Source of the DNA: Bondarzewia mesenterica
Lineage: Eukaryota; Basidiomycota; Agaricomycetes; Russulales; Bondarzewiaceae
Direction: 5' to 3'
DNA length: 20,230 nucleotides
NCBI GenBank assembly: GCA_004802705.1
Contig: SGPL01000585.1
Coordinates: 1-20,230, forward strand
Of this stretch, positions 18,990 through 20,230 are shown one piece after another. Each line of letters opens with the position of its first letter. Position 1 is the first letter of the stretch. A program made the position numbers and the translations under genes. The notes below the pieces were generated by a model, which saw nothing but the letters and a program-made list of their open reading frames with translations, made no database searches and was not told the DNA's origin.

Positions 18990-19181
18990 AACTTGCATAT
19001 TAGTTCATGGGGCCACTTATTCTGCATTTACCATATGCTCCTTAACAAAAACACCATTCTTCTTTGGGGAAGATAAAGACTTCAGTGAGTGCTGGCATGA
19101 ATTTTTTATAAAATTACCTTTCTGGTGAGGTATTATAATTGTATATTTATCACTAATAGCACATTCCTCAAGCCATTCATG
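18990..19181 (+). repeat. 160-bp satellite, forward part resumed after copia
   Basis: The interrupted monomer continues (AACTTGCATATTAG...), and the next equivalent point is at 19047 (AACACCATTCTTC), followed by AAGACTTCAG, AAAATTACCTTTC and ATAATTGTATATTTATC landmarks. The distance from 13713 minus the inserted 5,174 bases is 160, so phase is kept. Confidence 0.85.
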
Positions 19182-19366
19182 TCAGCAATTTGCAATTTTT
19201 TTAACTATTTAGCTCACTTAAATGCTACTTAAATTGTCTTGATTTAAAAATTAAGAATAAATAAGAGCAAATAAGTAGGTCTTTTTTTCTTAATTTCTCT
19301 TGATGTTATTATTAAGCAAAGTTAAGATATATTAAGACATATCAAAAAAATTCTGCAAATTGCTGA
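19182..19366. mobile_element. MITE copy 2, 185 bp
   Basis: Very similar to the copy at 5032-5215, with the same ends (TCAGCAATTTGC and GCAAATTGCTGA) and interior, same orientation. It lies exactly where the satellite switches from forward to reverse orientation. Flanks CATG and TGGG give no convincing target duplication. Confidence 0.8.
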
Positions 19367-19619
19367 TGGGCCATCCTATGCTGGCTGAAGCTGAAGCCAT
19401 TTGGCAAAGTATTACACCTTCCTGAGGAAGAATAATAATCACACTGATGAACATCATTGAGAAAACAGCACAAGTGCTAGTGAGAATAAATATAAAAGTT
19501 TGATATATTGGCCTGAAGCTATTTTGATGCAAAATCTATGTTTACTAATGCTGAAGCTATTCAGCGAAGTTCTACACCTTCTCAAAGAAGATTGATGATC
19601 ACACCAGTGAAGGTGAATA
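19367..19619 (-). repeat. 160-bp satellite, inverted part
   Basis: Read on the minus strand it shows the same monomers as 12576-13820: AAGGTGTAGAACTTCGC, CAAAATAGCTTCAGG, TCAATGATGTTCATCAGTGTGAT. Equivalent points are at 19602 and 19442, 160 bp apart. It starts with the second sub-type, so one first-type monomer present on the left is missing here. Confidence 0.9.
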
Positions 19620-20230
19620 TTATTGAAAATATACCTTCCTTGAAAATCTCAACCAAGCTGTCAGAGACAGTCAATAGTGAGCCAGCTTGATCTAATTAAC
19701 TTCCTCGAGAATCTTGGCTGAGCTATAAGAGACACTCAATGACGAGCCAGCTTGATCTCATTACCTTTTCTAAGAATCTCAGCTGAGCTATTAAAAATGA
19801 TCAATGACAAGTTAGCTTGACCCTGTTACCTTTTTCAAAAGTCTCAGCTAGGCTATCGCTCACTAGCTTAACCTCATTATCTTCCTTGAGAATCTCAGCT
19901 GAATCATCAGAGATAGTCCTCATTATATTTTTTGAGAGCTTTAGCTGATCCATCAGAGATAGTCCTTATTACATTTTATGAGAATCTTAGTCAAACCATC
20001 AGAGATAGTTCCTATTACTTTTTTTGAGAATCTCAGCTGAACTGTCAAAGATGATTCTCATTACTTTTACTAAAAATCTTAGCTAAACTGTCAGACATGG
20101 TGAATAATGAGCAAGCTTGACTCTATTATCTTCCTCGAGAATCTTAGCTGATCTATCAGACCTAGTGAATAGTGAGCAAGCCCAAACTCATTACTATCTC
20201 TAAAAATCTCAGCTAAACTATCAGATATAA
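19620..20230 (-). repeat. Right arm: inverted 65-bp array with four 46-bp units, cut by window end
   Basis: Reverse complement of the left array. Equivalent points are at 19655, 19720, 19785, 19851, 19901, 19947, 19992, 20039, 20085, 20150 and 20215: three intervals of 65-66 bp, one of 50, four of 45-47, then two of 65. The left array, read outward from the centre, gives three of 65, four of 45-46, then 65s. The right arm has one extra unit, shortened to 50 bp. The array runs off the window. Confidence 0.9.

Noticed and set aside
19332..19532. Minus-strand 66-codon ORF
   Set aside because: Falls entirely in the MITE end and inverted 160-bp satellite, which are repeats with no coding conservation between units.

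Overview
The window looks like a repeat-rich fungal chromosome region, most likely from a basidiomycete, with a mitochondrial fragment at its left edge. Three things point to a fungus: the end of a mitochondrial cytochrome b gene that reads TGA as Trp, a decayed Tup1-like WD40 stretch, and a decayed Plavaka-type (CACTA/Tnp2) transposase of the kind common in Agaricomycetes. From about 570 onward the sequence is AT-rich, very poor in CG dinucleotides and rich in TG/CA. Nearly every coding trace is broken by TAG, TAA or TGA codons that C-to-T or G-to-A transitions explain. I see no gene outside the mitochondrial piece that I would call intact and functional.

Layout. 1-203: 3' end of cob. 204 to about 565: mitochondrial spacer with GC-rich hairpins. 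About 569-1506: 3' end of a Ty1/copia element (RNase H) with a probable 3' LTR. 1816-2026: Tup1-like WD40 fossil. 2154-2770: decayed coiled-coil gene with recognisable introns. 3262-4650: long unrecognised gene relic. 4671-4876: direct duplication. 5032-5215: MITE copy 1. 5220-9500: AT-rich DNA with a possible small spliced ORF, an A-tailed tRNA-like sequence, a perfect 12-bp hairpin, an array of about 50-bp repeats (7560-8125) and one minus-strand ORF (8297-8623). 9503-11640: decayed Plavaka-like transposase, truncated at its C-terminal side.

The right half (11665-20230) is a nested repeat structure. A 65-bp tandem array (with a run of four 46-bp units) leads into a 160-bp satellite array. 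A complete copia element with 253-bp LTRs sits inside one satellite unit. After it the satellite resumes in phase, then MITE copy 2 marks a switch of strand, and the same satellite and 65-bp arrays run backwards to the window edge. The inverted arms share the same internal order, including the four-unit short run, so this is one large inverted repeat rather than two independent arrays. The right arm continues beyond the window.

The genes do not form a pathway. The region reads as a transposon and satellite graveyard subject to strong cytosine deamination, with fragments of host genes on the left. The join between CG-rich mitochondrial DNA and CG-depleted DNA is either a recent nuclear mitochondrial insertion or an assembly chimera, and the sequence alone cannot decide which.
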